Shown here piece by piece: positions 28,073-37,140 of a DNA stretch of 64,000 nt. Numbering within the stretch: position 1 is the stretch's first letter; every line of letters starts with the position of its first letter. The position numbers and the translations under genes were made by a program. Below the pieces are notes generated by a model. The model was not told the DNA's origin. It made no database searches and saw only the letters and a program-made list of their open reading frames with translations. This stretch comes from Saprospiraceae bacterium (lineage in GTDB: Bacteria; Bacteroidota; Bacteroidia; Chitinophagales; Saprospiraceae). Location of the stretch: NCBI GenBank assembly GCA_028285085.1, contig JANQQI010000047.1:1-64000 (forward strand), given 5' to 3'.

Positions 28073-28297
28073 ATTTTTTTGCTCTGATCGTGCATTGTAA
28101 CGTATGATTTGGATGTGATTGGACCAGAGGTATTCTATTGGTTATGGTCTGGATGAAAGATCGGTCTCTGAAAGAATGAATATCTGGTAGACATTCAAGT
28201 GATTGAAACCTAACTATCTTTGGTAGTTGCGACATTGAACGGGAAGGGCGAAGCGGTATTGTGGTATGGATTACACTTTAGCTGTATGGTAGGTAAG
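28073..28297. other. AT-rich stretch without a recognisable gene
   Basis: It lies between the repeat and the endonuclease remnant. Frames are broken by many stops and nothing recognisable was found. Confidence 0.4.
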
Positions 28298-28302
28298 TAA
28301 AA

Positions 28303-28790
28303 GATAGTGGATGTGATAGAGGTCATCTTGTCACAAGTGTTAATCAAGGTATACAAGAAAATCAGAATAATGAAACATTTTTACAATCAAATATGTCACC
28401 TCAAAACCCACATTTTGATCAGCGTATTTGGCATAAATTAGAGCCTTCAATGGTAAAGATAAAATCCTTGAAATGTATGTACTAATTGCTCCAATATTTT
28501 ATTTCGATAGAAAAGTTGAAACTGTAGGTAACCAAACTGATGAATATGGAATTAGTGTTCCTATTCCCCATGGAGTTGTAAAAAATGTTTTGACCGAAGG
28601 TAAGAAAGAAAGATTATTTCTTTAGACTTTTGAAATGGAATATAAAAGGCTTAGTAGTAAAATAGAGGATTATCTTGTTATTACTTATGATATGGGAAAA
28701 ATTGTAGGTGGCAGATTTTGCGATAGAATTAAAAGAGTAGATATACACTTGCAAAAGAGGAGTCCTATTAAAATATGGAATCGTTGGAGG
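28303..28790 (+). pseudogene. Decayed DNA/RNA non-specific endonuclease (NUC1/EndA type)
   Basis: Three fragments in order match the PF01223 family. Around 28306-28450 one frame reads SGCDRGHLVTSVNQ followed by NNETFLQSNMSPQNPHFDQRIW and KLE; DRGH is the catalytic signature and SNMSPQ the next conserved block. A frameshift near 28450-28470 moves the match to the frame 28473-28625, which reads MYVLIAPIFYFD, the family's 'GPIFY' strand, and VPIPHGVVKNVL. A TAG at 28623 then interrupts the same frame, which continues with KIEDYLVITYDMGKIVGGRF, resembling the C-terminal IExxTG region. The N-terminus is missing. The gene is dead through at least one frameshift and one stop. Such nucleases occur as toxins and defence effectors. 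Confidence 0.75.
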
Positions 28791-28832
28791 TTATTAAAAA
28801 ATGCAATATGCCAATGTTTTAGCGGTTTTGCC

Positions 28833-28860
28833 ACTAACGTCGCCGATACTTCTCGTTAGT
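28833..28860 (+). repeat. Inverted repeat ACTAACG/CGTTAGT before the DUF4062 gene
   Basis: A perfect 7-base inverted repeat (28833-28839 and 28854-28860) around 14 bases marks the end of the endonuclease remnant and the start of the DUF4062 unit. Sequence around it (GCGGTTTTGCC, CTCGTTAGT) resembles the palindromic region at 60814-60890 in front of the second DUF4062-like gene. An integron attC-type end is one reading, unproven. Confidence 0.4.
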
Positions 28861-28967
28861 TAAAATATGAAGCAGCCTATGTTTTAAAATTAAGCGACGT
28901 ATAATCAAGTGAAAATTATTATCTTCATATTTAACTGTAAACTCAATCCAATTTCAATACTGCTTAT

Positions 28968-29927
28968 ATGGCAAAACCTAAAATATTTATCAGTTCTACG
29001 TACTATGATTTAAAGCATATTCGGAATAACTTAAAATCCTTCATATTAGGATATGGTTATGAACCTGTTTTATTTGAAGAAGGTGATATTACCTTTGACT
29101 TCCATCTGCCTCTTGATGAATCTTGTTATTTAGAAATTCAGAACTGCCATATGTTAATCTTAATTATAGGGGGAAGGTATGGTTCTCCAAAGTCTTCGGT
29201 TGAAGAAACTTTGTTGTCTAACGAAAATGAAAACAAGTTGTATGAAAATTACACGTCTATTACAGAGCAAGAATATCTTACGGCAGTAAAAAACAACATA
29301 CCTTCATTTGTTTTTATTCGAAGAGAAGTTCTTGGAGAGTATCGAACCTATCAAATGAATAAATCAAATGAAAATATTATTTATGCACATGTAGATAATG
29401 TTAGTATTTTCAAATTAATAGAATTGATATATCAAAAGAAAAGTGGAAACTTTATAAAGGAATTTAATTTGATTGAGGATATTACAAATTGGCTTAAATT
29501 TCAATGGGCAGGTCTTTTTACGAAATTTCTCAATCAAGAGAAAGTTATCATTGAATTGAAATCGGCAAATGAACAATTAAAAGAATTGAAAACAGTTACA
29601 GACGTAATTAAAAAATACTCAGAATCAATTATGAATAAAATTAAACCGGTAGATTTTGAAAAACTAATCAAAGAAAAGACACAAAATATTGATTTAAAAA
29701 AAGCAGAAAGATTTTGTTCAGAAGATTTAATAGTCTACATTTTAAGTACTGGTTTTGATGAAGATTCGATTTTTATTTTTGAAAAATTTAACACTTCGGA
29801 TAGCTTCGAAATATTTCTGGAAAAGCTAGGTTTAGATGAAAAAATAAAGATTAAAATTTTAACAGAAACGAATTTGTCTTTAGCCGAATCAGATTATCAA
29901 TCTCTTAAAAAAATATACTCTCAATAG
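28968..29927 (+). CDS. DUF4062 domain protein
   Basis: The N-terminal ~110 residues match DUF4062, a Rossmann/TIR-like domain: PKIFISSTYYDLKHIRNNLK, GYEPVLFEEGDITFD, and CHMLILIIGGRYGSP. The remaining ~200 residues are helical and charged, with a likely coiled coil (EKVIIELKSANEQLKELK). The 319-residue protein lies in an AT-rich accessory island and is followed by a small gene 22 bp downstream and then by a ~270-bp element. DUF4062 proteins are found in conflict and defence settings; the reaction is not known. A second protein of this general type is encoded at 59596-60792. Confidence 0.75.
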   Translation: MAKPKIFISSTYYDLKHIRNNLKSFILGYGYEPVLFEEGDITFDFHLPLDESCYLEIQNCHMLILIIGGRYGSPKSSVEETLLSNENENKLYENYTSITEQEYLTAVKNNIPSFVFIRREVLGEYRTYQMNKSNENIIYAHVDNVSIFKLIELIYQKKSGNFIKEFNLIEDITNWLKFQWAGLFTKFLNQEKVIIELKSANEQLKELKTVTDVIKKYSESIMNKIKPVDFEKLIKEKTQNIDLKKAERFCSEDLIVYILSTGFDEDSIFIFEKFNTSDSFEIFLEKLGLDEKIKIKILTETNLSLAESDYQSLKKIYSQ

Positions 29928-29949
29928 TTTCACTCCCTAAACAGTAACT

Positions 29950-30180
29950 ATGAAAAACGACCAGCTAGAATTCAAAGAAAAATATATAAAAGTAGAAGAC
30001 GCACAAAGGAAAATGGGGATAAAGGATAGAGCAAAATTTATGCATGCAATTATGGTAAAATACTTACGAGTACTAAAAATTGGTGAATCTACTTTTATCC
30101 TTAGGACTCATTTTAATAAGTTTAAAAAAAGTGTAGATAAATATCTTATGGAGGATAGAATAAATAAAGAAGATGAATAA
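29950..30180 (+). CDS. Small basic protein, possible helix-turn-helix, partner of the DUF4062 gene
   Basis: The 76 residues (YIKVEDAQRKMGIKDRAKFM, VKYLRVLKIGESTFILR) suggest an excisionase- or MerR-like small helical fold with a beta wing, but no family is certain. It starts 22 bp behind the DUF4062 gene and shares its low GC, so the two are probably co-transcribed. The ~270-bp element starts 20 bp after its stop. Confidence 0.6.
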   Translation: MKNDQLEFKEKYIKVEDAQRKMGIKDRAKFMHAIMVKYLRVLKIGESTFILRTHFNKFKKSVDKYLMEDRINKEDE

Positions 30181-30200
30181 TAATTGTTATAGCTAGTAAA

Positions 30201-30470
30201 GATGACCGTTGACAAATCCATGCCCAAAAACACTTAAAAATCGACTCAAAATTTCGCATATTCATATATGTAGGGTATCAAAAGTAACCTGCCTATAATT
30301 ATTTTCTCTAGAGGCATTTATTCCGGCCGATAATTTTTATCGGATTTTACAGTCGCGTCTTGACTTATTCTTTATTTATCTGGAGATCAAACCCTACTAT
30401 AGCCATACCAGCAGACCGGGACTTGATCCGATGGTGTTTTTGAATATATATTGATTTGCAAATACTTAGA
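30201..30470 (+). repeat. Copy 2 of the ~270-bp interspersed element
   Basis: Homologous to 27808-28072 and to the reverse of 59295-59567. It shows CCGTTGACAA, CTCAAAATTTCGCATATT, TTTTCTCTAGAGGCATTTAT, the perfect hairpin CCGATAA-TTT-TTATCGG and CAGACCGGGACTTGATC. Copies differ by roughly a quarter of positions plus small indels (estimate by eye). Confidence 0.85.
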
Positions 30471-30973
30471 CTTTATTTTTGAGTTTCTATTCATTGATTA
30501 ATATCGACAACTATAGTTAAGCTATTAGAGCTATCCGTATCAGGCAACTCCAGAAGCCATTTGGAGCGATATAAAAGATTATAATATGACAGAATTGACA
30601 AAAACATTTAAACAGGCAAAAAGAACTGAGCCTAACAATTTTCGAAAGATGAAGAGAAGACATGCTTTCAATAAAGGAGATCGTTGACAGCCTAATCAAA
30701 TCATTCCACCCCCTTCCCCTACCTTCCTGCTTTGAGTAAGTTACTACCCTTCATAAGAAAAGCCATCGGTCCCAAATTCAGCACTGAATCAACAATCTCA
30801 CACCCCAACGCTCGTACCTAACCAGTTCTCAACGCAACTACGCTTGGCGACTAACTACTACAAATAACCCAACTCCCCGCCGCCCTAAGCCCATCCTTTG
30901 CGCTCCAACACCACCTTTTCAAGCCCGATTCCCAATTTGATTGGGTGATTGAGAGAAAAAACCAAGGAAAATT
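30471..30973. other. Gene-poor junction between the island and the alginate locus
   Basis: Up to 30687 there is a short + strand frame with plausible codon use (30586-30687, MTELTKTFKQAKRTEPNNF and on), which could be the tail of a lost gene. From about 30690 to 30940 the + strand is unusually rich in C and poor in G, unlike either flank; no frame is supported there. A small inverted repeat CCCAAT-TTG-ATTGGG lies near 30928. Confidence 0.4.
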
Positions 30974-31003
30974 TTTGTGAATATAAAATAATTGATAAAT
31001 TTG
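30974..31003 (+). promoter_or_regulatory. Candidate promoter of the GntR regulator
   Basis: TTTG (30974-30977) and TAAATTTG (30996-31003) are 18 bases apart, a good Bacteroidota match. The predicted start lies just before the operator palindrome. Confidence 0.6.
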
Positions 31004-31013
31004 GCTGACCGAA

Positions 31014-31029
31014 AATTGGTCAACCAATT
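31014..31029 (+). promoter_or_regulatory. Operator palindrome AATTGGTCAACCAATT (FadR/GntR type)
   Basis: A perfect 16-base palindrome of the form TTGGTnnACCAA, the type bound by FadR-subfamily GntR regulators, lies 32 bases before the ATG and just after the predicted transcription start. Half-sites TTTGGCTGACC (before) and ACCAGTCAACCAA (after) extend it. Autorepression by the downstream gene is inferred. Confidence 0.65.
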
Positions 31030-31060
31030 ACCAGTCAACCAAAATCAAGACTTTTACCGT

Positions 31061-31807
31061 ATGAAAAAGCCCAACGTGCTTAGCAACTTTCAAGAAATCA
31101 GAATAGAATCACCCGTTGATAAAATCATTCGGCAGATTAGAGAATTGATTACCTCCGGTCAATTGAATCCAGGTGACAAACTACCACCTGAGCGAAAACT
31201 GGCAGAAAAACTCGGCGTGGGTAGAAGTAATGTGCGTGACGCCATCAAGAAATTGGAATTCTACGGCATTTTAAAAACCCTTCCTCAAAGTGGAACGATT
31301 GTCTCAGGTATGGGCATCGCCGCTCTTGAAGGCCTCATCTCAGATGTTTTGAAAATAGAAAATAGTGACTTTGCTTCCCTCGTCGAGACCCGTGTTTTGA
31401 TGGAAACAGAATCCGCAAAGCTGGCCGCTCTAAGAAGAACCGACGAAGATATTCAGGATATAAAGGAGGCTTTAGAAGCCTACGAACACAAGGTAAGCCT
31501 GAACCAACAAGCGGTAGAAGAAGATTTAATGTTTCACCTGAAGATTGCGGAGGCGAGTAAGAATACGGTTTTGAAGTCCTTGATGCTCATTATCACCCCG
31601 GATATCATCAACAATTTCATCAAGCTCGATATCTGTAAAGACGGCCGCTCTAACGAAGCCTTAGATGAGCATAAGATCATTCTGGAACACATTATCGCGC
31701 AAGAACCCGAAGAAGCTGCCGCAGCGATGCAGATTCATCTAAAAGATGTGTTTGATTATAGCCAGGATTTAAAGAAACAGCAAGGAAACGGACAGCATAA
31801 TGAATAA
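31061..31807 (+). CDS. FadR-family GntR transcriptional regulator of the alginate locus
   Basis: The chosen ATG at 31061 gives 248 residues; an open frame upstream to 30992 would run through the operator and is unlikely to be translated. A winged-helix GntR domain (about 15-85) shows LITSGQLNPGDKLPPERKLA, LGVGRSNVRDAIKKLEFYGI and TLPQSGTIVSG. A C-terminal FCD ligand domain follows, with metal/ligand positions in ETRVLMETESAKLAALR and MFHLKIAEAS. The gene heads the alginate locus, so the effector is probably DEH, KDG or KDPG. It is likely a repressor released by the pathway intermediate. Confidence 0.88.
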   Translation: MKKPNVLSNFQEIRIESPVDKIIRQIRELITSGQLNPGDKLPPERKLAEKLGVGRSNVRDAIKKLEFYGILKTLPQSGTIVSGMGIAALEGLISDVLKIENSDFASLVETRVLMETESAKLAALRRTDEDIQDIKEALEAYEHKVSLNQQAVEEDLMFHLKIAEASKNTVLKSLMLIITPDIINNFIKLDICKDGRSNEALDEHKIILEHIIAQEPEEAAAAMQIHLKDVFDYSQDLKKQQGNGQHNE

Positions 31808-32260
31808 TACAAAAGCGTATTTACGCTAATCAATAAGTCAAACAAAACGCCCTGACCGTATGGAGAAAAAATGAAAACCCTTTAATGCAAGTTAGTGACG
31901 TTGTCGCCATCCAAATTGGATGGTAGGCAATCCATTCATTTGATACATTTTCAGCTTTTAAGCCCCTTTTATTTAGATCGACTGTTAAAGCGCAACTGCT
32001 TTAACCTGGAAAGATATTGCCCTAATCGAAAAAACAAGACCCTTTTTAAAATTCATTAATAAGCCTGTGAAATGCTCTTTATTCCCGCACTTTTCCGCTT
32101 TTTTTCAGCACATACCTTCCAGGTATGCACTTCAAAAAGAGCGTCAACTGCAGAAAAAATAGCTATTTCTCGTCATTACGAATGAAGTTCAAACAGGTTC
32201 TAACTAACAAAAAGGCTCACCCGAAGGTGAGCGAAAATAGCAAATATTAAATATTAAATT
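31808..32260 (+). promoter_or_regulatory. Structured leader in front of susC
   Basis: The 450 bp contain no gene but several perfect inverted repeats: CCATCCAA-A-TTGGATGG (31907-31923); CATACCT-TCC-AGGTATG (32111-32127), enclosed by GCTCTTT (32074-32080) and AAAGAGC (32136-32142); and GCTCACC-CGAA-GGTGAGC (32215-32232) shortly before the susC ATG. The nested pair suggests an RNA fold. None is followed by a T run. Operator, attenuator or mRNA-stabilising roles are all possible. Confidence 0.5.
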
Positions 32261-35200
32261 ATGACACCAAAATTAACAAATTATTCCAACATCTTCATTA
32301 GGAGTGTTTTCCTAATGGCTTTGTTGTGCTTCCTGCCGTTTCTTTCCTCCGGAAATACGAATGGAGAAGTATTCAAACCTATCACTGGGGTTGTCACATC
32401 CGCTGACGATGGTTTGCCGCTAATCGGTGTAGCTGTTGCAGTAAAAGAAACTTCCACAGGGGTAGTTACTGATGTTAATGGTGCCTTTTCAATTGATGTT
32501 GCAGAAGGTGCTACGCTCGTATTTAGTTACACTGGTTTTGAGACTCAGGAAGTCGTTGTTGACTCTAGATCTACTTATAATATTGTTTTAAAGGGAGATG
32601 TCGCGCTTTTAGAAGAAGTCGTTGTCGTCGGTTATGGTACCCGTAAGAAATCACACAATACTGGGGCTATTTCGCAGATTGAGGGGACGGATATTTCCGC
32701 TATTCAGGCTAATCGTGTGGATGATGCACTGGCGGGTAAATTAGCTGGGGTATTAATCCAAAATCAAGATGGCGCACCCGGTGCGGACCCCAAGATTCAA
32801 ATCAGAGCAGCTTCCTCAATTTCTGGCGACTCCAATCCGCTAATTGTGGTGGATGGGTATCCAATTTCGGGAAGTTTGGCTACGGTCAATCCGAATGATA
32901 TCGAAAGCTTAGAAGTGTTGAAAGATGCGGCCTCGGCGGCGATTTATGGATCTAGGGGCGCCAATGGTGTGATCTTGGTGACCACTAAAAAAGGAAAATT
33001 AGGTAAAGCACGTTTTAGTTACAATGGTTACGTCAGCACCTCTAGTAGATATGTGAGAGACAATGTCAATCCGACTGCCGGAGAGTGGGCTACTACGATA
33101 GAAAACAATGTGGCCGATGGGACTTTTAATATTTCGGAATTAGACGAAGGCCTTTACAACTACAGATTGAATGGGTTTAAAAATTCACCCGATGTTGTAG
33201 CGGTAGAAGACTGGCTTTTCCAAAATGGTAATAGTACTAGTCACAACTTTAATGTTAGTGGCGGTACAGATGATGTTAACTACTTTGCTTCAGTTGGCTA
33301 TTTAAACACCGAGGGCATTGTCATTACCCAGGGTTTTGAAAGATACAACGCCCGCTTAAATCTCAATGCTAAGTTGGGCGAGAAGTTCCGAACCGGATTA
33401 AATATCAACGGATTTATATCCGATAGAGATATCGTCGGCTGGGACATGAGAGATATCATAAGATCGTATAGTATTCATCCTGTTTATCATACCGAAGCCT
33501 CTATTGCTTTTGTACAGCAATTGGATCAACAAGCGCAGGCTTTGGGACTTGACGCCTTCGATGATGGCTATAGAGGCGGTGCTGATGCCCCTTGGAATAA
33601 GAGCATCTATACATTGGAACCGGGGATGACCGCGCAAGATTGGCATTATGGTAGAAGTGGCAATGGTATCGGAGGATCAGGAGATGCCGGCCCCGCTACG
33701 AAACTGGACAACACCGACCGATGGCAGAAAACGTATTTTGGTAACGTGAGTTCTTATCTGCAATTCAACATCATAGAAGGGTTGAATGTAAAAACTGTTC
33801 TGGGAGCAGATATTAGAGATACCCGGGATTATTACTGGAGAGGACTGGAATGGGATTCCAGAGCGCGTTCTACCCAAACTAACCTGGATCAAACGGATCT
33901 AAAAAGATCTTCCGTGTTGAGTGAGACGACTTTGAACTATGCGAAAGTATTTGGTAAACACGACGTATCTGCGGTAGCTGGCATTGAATTTCAAAACTTC
34001 TATATCGATGGTATCGCCTTAGATGCTACCAATATACCCTACGGACAGCCGCAAAATTATGCGCTCTTAGATCCTGCCGATATCGCAGTTACGGAGCGGG
34101 AAGAGACGATCTCCAGACGAAGCGTTTTTGGCCGAATTAACTATGCATACGACAATCGTTACTTAGCTTCGGTATCTGTCAGAAGAGACGGTGATTCCAG
34201 ATTTGGCGCTAATAATCGATCCGAAACCTTCCCCGCATTTTCACTAGGATGGAATATCCATAATGAGGCTTTTTATAACTCAAGCATTTTGACTGATGCT
34301 AAGCTACGCTTCAGTTATGGAGCCCTGGGTACGACTGCTTTCTTGGGCGCTTACAATTCATTGAGCCTCTTAAATCCTCAGGCCACAGTGCTGGGAACCG
34401 GATTTTTGATCCCGAACGATATCGCCAATCCTAATTTAACGTGGCAGACCAATACCGAGACCAACTTTGGATTTAATCTTGGTTTCCTCGACAATCGATT
34501 TACGATAGGTCTAGATTACTACACCTCTGATATTGAAGACATATTAATCGAGCAGAGCGTCTCGGAAGTTTTAGGTACCACCTCTATTGCGCTTAATTCT
34601 GGTGATGTCGAAAGTTCGGGGGTAGAATTTGAATTCGGTGCCGCCTTGGTTAATACTGGTGATTTTCGTTGGAATGTAAACCTCAATATGTCTACCGTCA
34701 ATACGGAGATTACGGACTTGCCGGGTGCTCCAGGAGATAGTGAACGAGAACTAGCGCCTTATATCTACGGCCAGAGCGGTAGAGGGCCTGTTTTTAGAAA
34801 CTATGTCGGTGGTGAAATTGGTGAAATGTGGGGGATAGAAACGACTGGAGAGGTTGAAATGGAATACATTTCCGATCCTACAGAATATGTTGGTAAAATG
34901 AGTGGATATAGCTATGCGGTTGATCAAAATAATGATGGTATCATCGATAGAACGAGAACCGTTGAAGAAGGTGGAGACTTGGTCAAGATTGGACAAAATA
35001 CACCTGATTTTTATTGGGGATTGAATACGCAAGTGACTTACAAAGAATTCGACTTATCCCTCCAATTCCAAGGTGCTCAGGGCGGAGATGTTTATAATAT
35101 CGACCCCCTCTACTACGGTTCACAGTGGGGTAGAGCTTTACAGGCCGACTTCGATGCTGATGCTGATGGTATTGCTGATCACAATGGACAGCACTATGTC

Positions 35201-35500
35201 CGAAACAGAGACCAAACCGATGCGATGATCCAAGATGCGTCTTATATCGCTCTAAGAAACCTGACCATAGGGTATACCCTTAAGCCGCAATGGGTAAGCA
35301 AAGCGGGCTTAAGCTACGCAAGAGTATATTTCGCAAGCACCAATTTACTGTATCTGATGGGTGATGATTACACTTCTTTTAATCCAGAGGGTGTAGAGAT
35401 CACGAATTCTGGCTATTTGGGACCAACCACCTACGGCGTACAAGTAGGGGCAAGCCCGATTGTAAGAAGTTTCACCCTAGGTGTAGATGTTAATTTTTAA
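32261..35500 (+). CDS. SusC/RagA family TonB-linked outer-membrane protein
   Basis: This is the outer-membrane pore of a SusCD glycan importer, here expected to take up alginate oligosaccharides. The 1079 residues comprise a signal peptide (VFLMALLCFLPFLSSG), a carboxypeptidase-D-regulatory-like domain (ITGVVTSADDGLPLIGVAV to LVFSYTGFETQEV, about 40-115), a plug with LIVVDGYPISG and LKDAASAAIYGSRGANGVIL, and a beta barrel ending in Phe (LGVDVNF). The TonB box region lies near VVVVGYGTRKK. It is directly followed by susD with a 21-bp gap. Confidence 0.96.
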   Translation: MTPKLTNYSNIFIRSVFLMALLCFLPFLSSGNTNGEVFKPITGVVTSADDGLPLIGVAVAVKETSTGVVTDVNGAFSIDVAEGATLVFSYTGFETQEVVVDSRSTYNIVLKGDVALLEEVVVVGYGTRKKSHNTGAISQIEGTDISAIQANRVDDALAGKLAGVLIQNQDGAPGADPKIQIRAASSISGDSNPLIVVDGYPISGSLATVNPNDIESLEVLKDAASAAIYGSRGANGVILVTTKKGKLGKARFSYNGYVSTSSRYVRDNVNPTAGEWATTIENNVADGTFNISELDEGLYNYRLNGFKNSPDVVAVEDWLFQNGNSTSHNFNVSGGTDDVNYFASVGYLNTEGIVITQGFERYNARLNLNAKLGEKFRTGLNINGFISDRDIVGWDMRDIIRSYSIHPVYHTEASIAFVQQLDQQAQALGLDAFDDGYRGGADAPWNKSIYTLEPGMTAQDWHYGRSGNGIGGSGDAGPATKLDNTDRWQKTYFGNVSSYLQFNIIEGLNVKTVLGADIRDTRDYYWRGLEWDSRARSTQTNLDQTDLKRSSVLSETTLNYAKVFGKHDVSAVAGIEFQNFYIDGIALDATNIPYGQPQNYALLDPADIAVTEREETISRRSVFGRINYAYDNRYLASVSVRRDGDSRFGANNRSETFPAFSLGWNIHNEAFYNSSILTDAKLRFSYGALGTTAFLGAYNSLSLLNPQATVLGTGFLIPNDIANPNLTWQTNTETNFGFNLGFLDNRFTIGLDYYTSDIEDILIEQSVSEVLGTTSIALNSGDVESSGVEFEFGAALVNTGDFRWNVNLNMSTVNTEITDLPGAPGDSERELAPYIYGQSGRGPVFRNYVGGEIGEMWGIETTGEVEMEYISDPTEYVGKMSGYSYAVDQNNDGIIDRTRTVEEGGDLVKIGQNTPDFYWGLNTQVTYKEFDLSLQFQGAQGGDVYNIDPLYYGSQWGRALQADFDADADGIADHNGQHYVRNRDQTDAMIQDASYIALRNLTIGYTLKPQWVSKAGLSYARVYFASTNLLYLMGDDYTSFNPEGVEITNSGYLGPTTYGVQVGASPIVRSFTLGVDVNF

Positions 35501-35521
35501 GTGAATTTTAAAAAAGTAATA

Positions 35522-36838
35522 ATGAAAAATATATATATCATATTAGGTGCACTACTGTTTGTCGCGACAGCATGTGACAATGATTTAGAACAATTTCCAT
35601 CAAATATCACCAGCTCCGATAATTTGACAGATTATGCGGAAGTATTGAATGCGGCCTATTTCTATCAGCATGGATCGGCGACACCCATGGCTGTGATGGG
35701 AGATTTTAGAGCAGACAATGCTTTGATGTTAGAAGCGCCTTATACGGACTTTGATGAGTATAATGCTAATTTGACGTCGATGGAAGATCAATTTTTCGGT
35801 CCTTTCTACACGGCCTTGTATAAATCCATTTTAAGCGCAAATAACGTTATTGAAAATTCTTCGGATGATATTGAGGTAGGAGAAGCTAAGTTCTTAAGAG
35901 CTTTGGCTTACTTCAAATTAGTCCGCGTATTTGGCGATGTTACGGTGAATCTAACCGCTACACCAAGCACGACGGATCAGTCTATCTTGGCGCGACAACC
36001 AGCGGCTAATGTTTATAATAATGTCATTATCCCTGACTTGGAAGATGCCATTGCGCGATTAGATACTGAAATAGTCAACGGACGTGCATCAAAGTATGCC
36101 GCTGAAGGATTATTGGGTAAAGTATTCGTTCAAATAGGTGACTTTAGCAAAGCGGAGCCACATCTGGAGGCCGTTGTGGATGGCGCTGATGCCGCGGGGA
36201 TTAGTTTACAAGCTAATTTTGCTGAAATATTTGGAGTGGATAATGATTTGAATTCAGAAATTATTTTTGCCACTCAAATTTCAAGCTTTGTCTCAGATGA
36301 ATATGGTTTTTCTGAATTTTGGTCGTGGTCTGGTGGATTGGATACAAAATCTCTGGAACCATTAGATCAAGATTTAGTGGCTGCTTTTGATGCCAGTGTG
36401 GGTGACTTGAGGAGAGATGTTACAATCGATACGGCGACGATGGCCTCTCCAAAATTTCCGCAGACGGGAGGACCTGATCACGACTGGATTGAACTGCGAT
36501 TAGCGGATGTTATTCTGTTATACGCCGAAGCGTTAAACGAAAATGGTGCTGACGCCGGAACGGTACTCGCGCTATTAGATCCGATCAGAACGAGAGCTGG
36601 ACTAGCCCCTCTGGATCCTGCTGTTCTCAACACTCAAGCTTTGATTCGACAGGCTATTCAAGACGAAAGACGACTTGAGCTGGCGTTTGAAGGCCAGAGA
36701 TGGTTCGATTTGGTTAGAACCGGTACGGTGGATGCCGAAATGGGAGAAACAATTGATAGTCGATATCATTTATTTCCAATACCGGTCTCCGAAGTACTGG
36801 CGAGCTTTGATGTCATTACGCAAAATGAAGGCTATTAA
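35522..36838 (+). CDS. SusD/RagB family outer-membrane lipoprotein
   Basis: SusD is the surface lipoprotein lid that binds glycan over SusC. The ATG at 35522 is chosen because it starts the lipoprotein signal MKNIYIILGALLFVATACDN (Cys near residue 18); a GTG at 35501 is less likely. TPR-like helices of the family appear in EAKFLRALAYFKLVRVFGDV and the C-terminal block RLADVILLYAEALNENG and IQDERRLELAFEGQRWFDLVRTG. At 438 residues it is slightly shorter than average. It forms the importer with the preceding gene. Confidence 0.95.
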   Translation: MKNIYIILGALLFVATACDNDLEQFPSNITSSDNLTDYAEVLNAAYFYQHGSATPMAVMGDFRADNALMLEAPYTDFDEYNANLTSMEDQFFGPFYTALYKSILSANNVIENSSDDIEVGEAKFLRALAYFKLVRVFGDVTVNLTATPSTTDQSILARQPAANVYNNVIIPDLEDAIARLDTEIVNGRASKYAAEGLLGKVFVQIGDFSKAEPHLEAVVDGADAAGISLQANFAEIFGVDNDLNSEIIFATQISSFVSDEYGFSEFWSWSGGLDTKSLEPLDQDLVAAFDASVGDLRRDVTIDTATMASPKFPQTGGPDHDWIELRLADVILLYAEALNENGADAGTVLALLDPIRTRAGLAPLDPAVLNTQALIRQAIQDERRLELAFEGQRWFDLVRTGTVDAEMGETIDSRYHLFPIPVSEVLASFDVITQNEGY

Positions 36839-36879
36839 TTAATTCAATAAGCTGATTTTTAAATTCAAAAATCTTTTAC

Positions 36880-36954
36880 ACCTATCCGGGACCATGCTTT
36901 TTTATACCTCCTTTTTTAGGAGTGAATTGGAGGCACAAATGGCCCCGGATAGGT
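36880..36954 (+). other. Long intercistronic stem-loop after susD
   Basis: ACCTATCCGGG (36880-36890) pairs with CCCGGATAGGT (36944-36954), and the stem continues inward with CCAT/ATGG after one mismatch. The loop holds CCTCC and AGGAG/GGAGG segments. There is no T run behind it, so it is more likely an mRNA-stabilising or partial-termination structure that favours susCD over the genes behind. Confidence 0.65.
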
Positions 36955-37140
36955 CACACCATCAACTAGATTTTAATCAGATTAAATATTCCAAAATATC
37001 CAAATTTTAGTTTCATGCCTATTAGAGCGTAACTGATCTTATTTCTCTTAATAAGAAGCACTCTAATACAGATTATTAAGTCAGGGTTAGTTAGGATGCT
37101 GCCCTTCTTCAGGGTAGTTTCCTGCACCTATTTAATGCTT

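Noticed and set aside
28635-28859. Open frame of 74 codons as a separate gene
   Set aside because: It is in the frame of the nuclease remnant and its first part resembles that family's C-terminus; taken as part of the pseudogene.
30517-30699. Minus strand open frame of 60 codons
   Set aside because: Cysteine- and isoleucine-rich translation without start context; it is the shadow of AT-rich + strand sequence.
25722-30700. Direct repeat of the tRNA(CAT) 3' end marking an attachment site
   Set aside because: Looked for a second copy of the T arm and acceptor end behind the island; none seen by eye.
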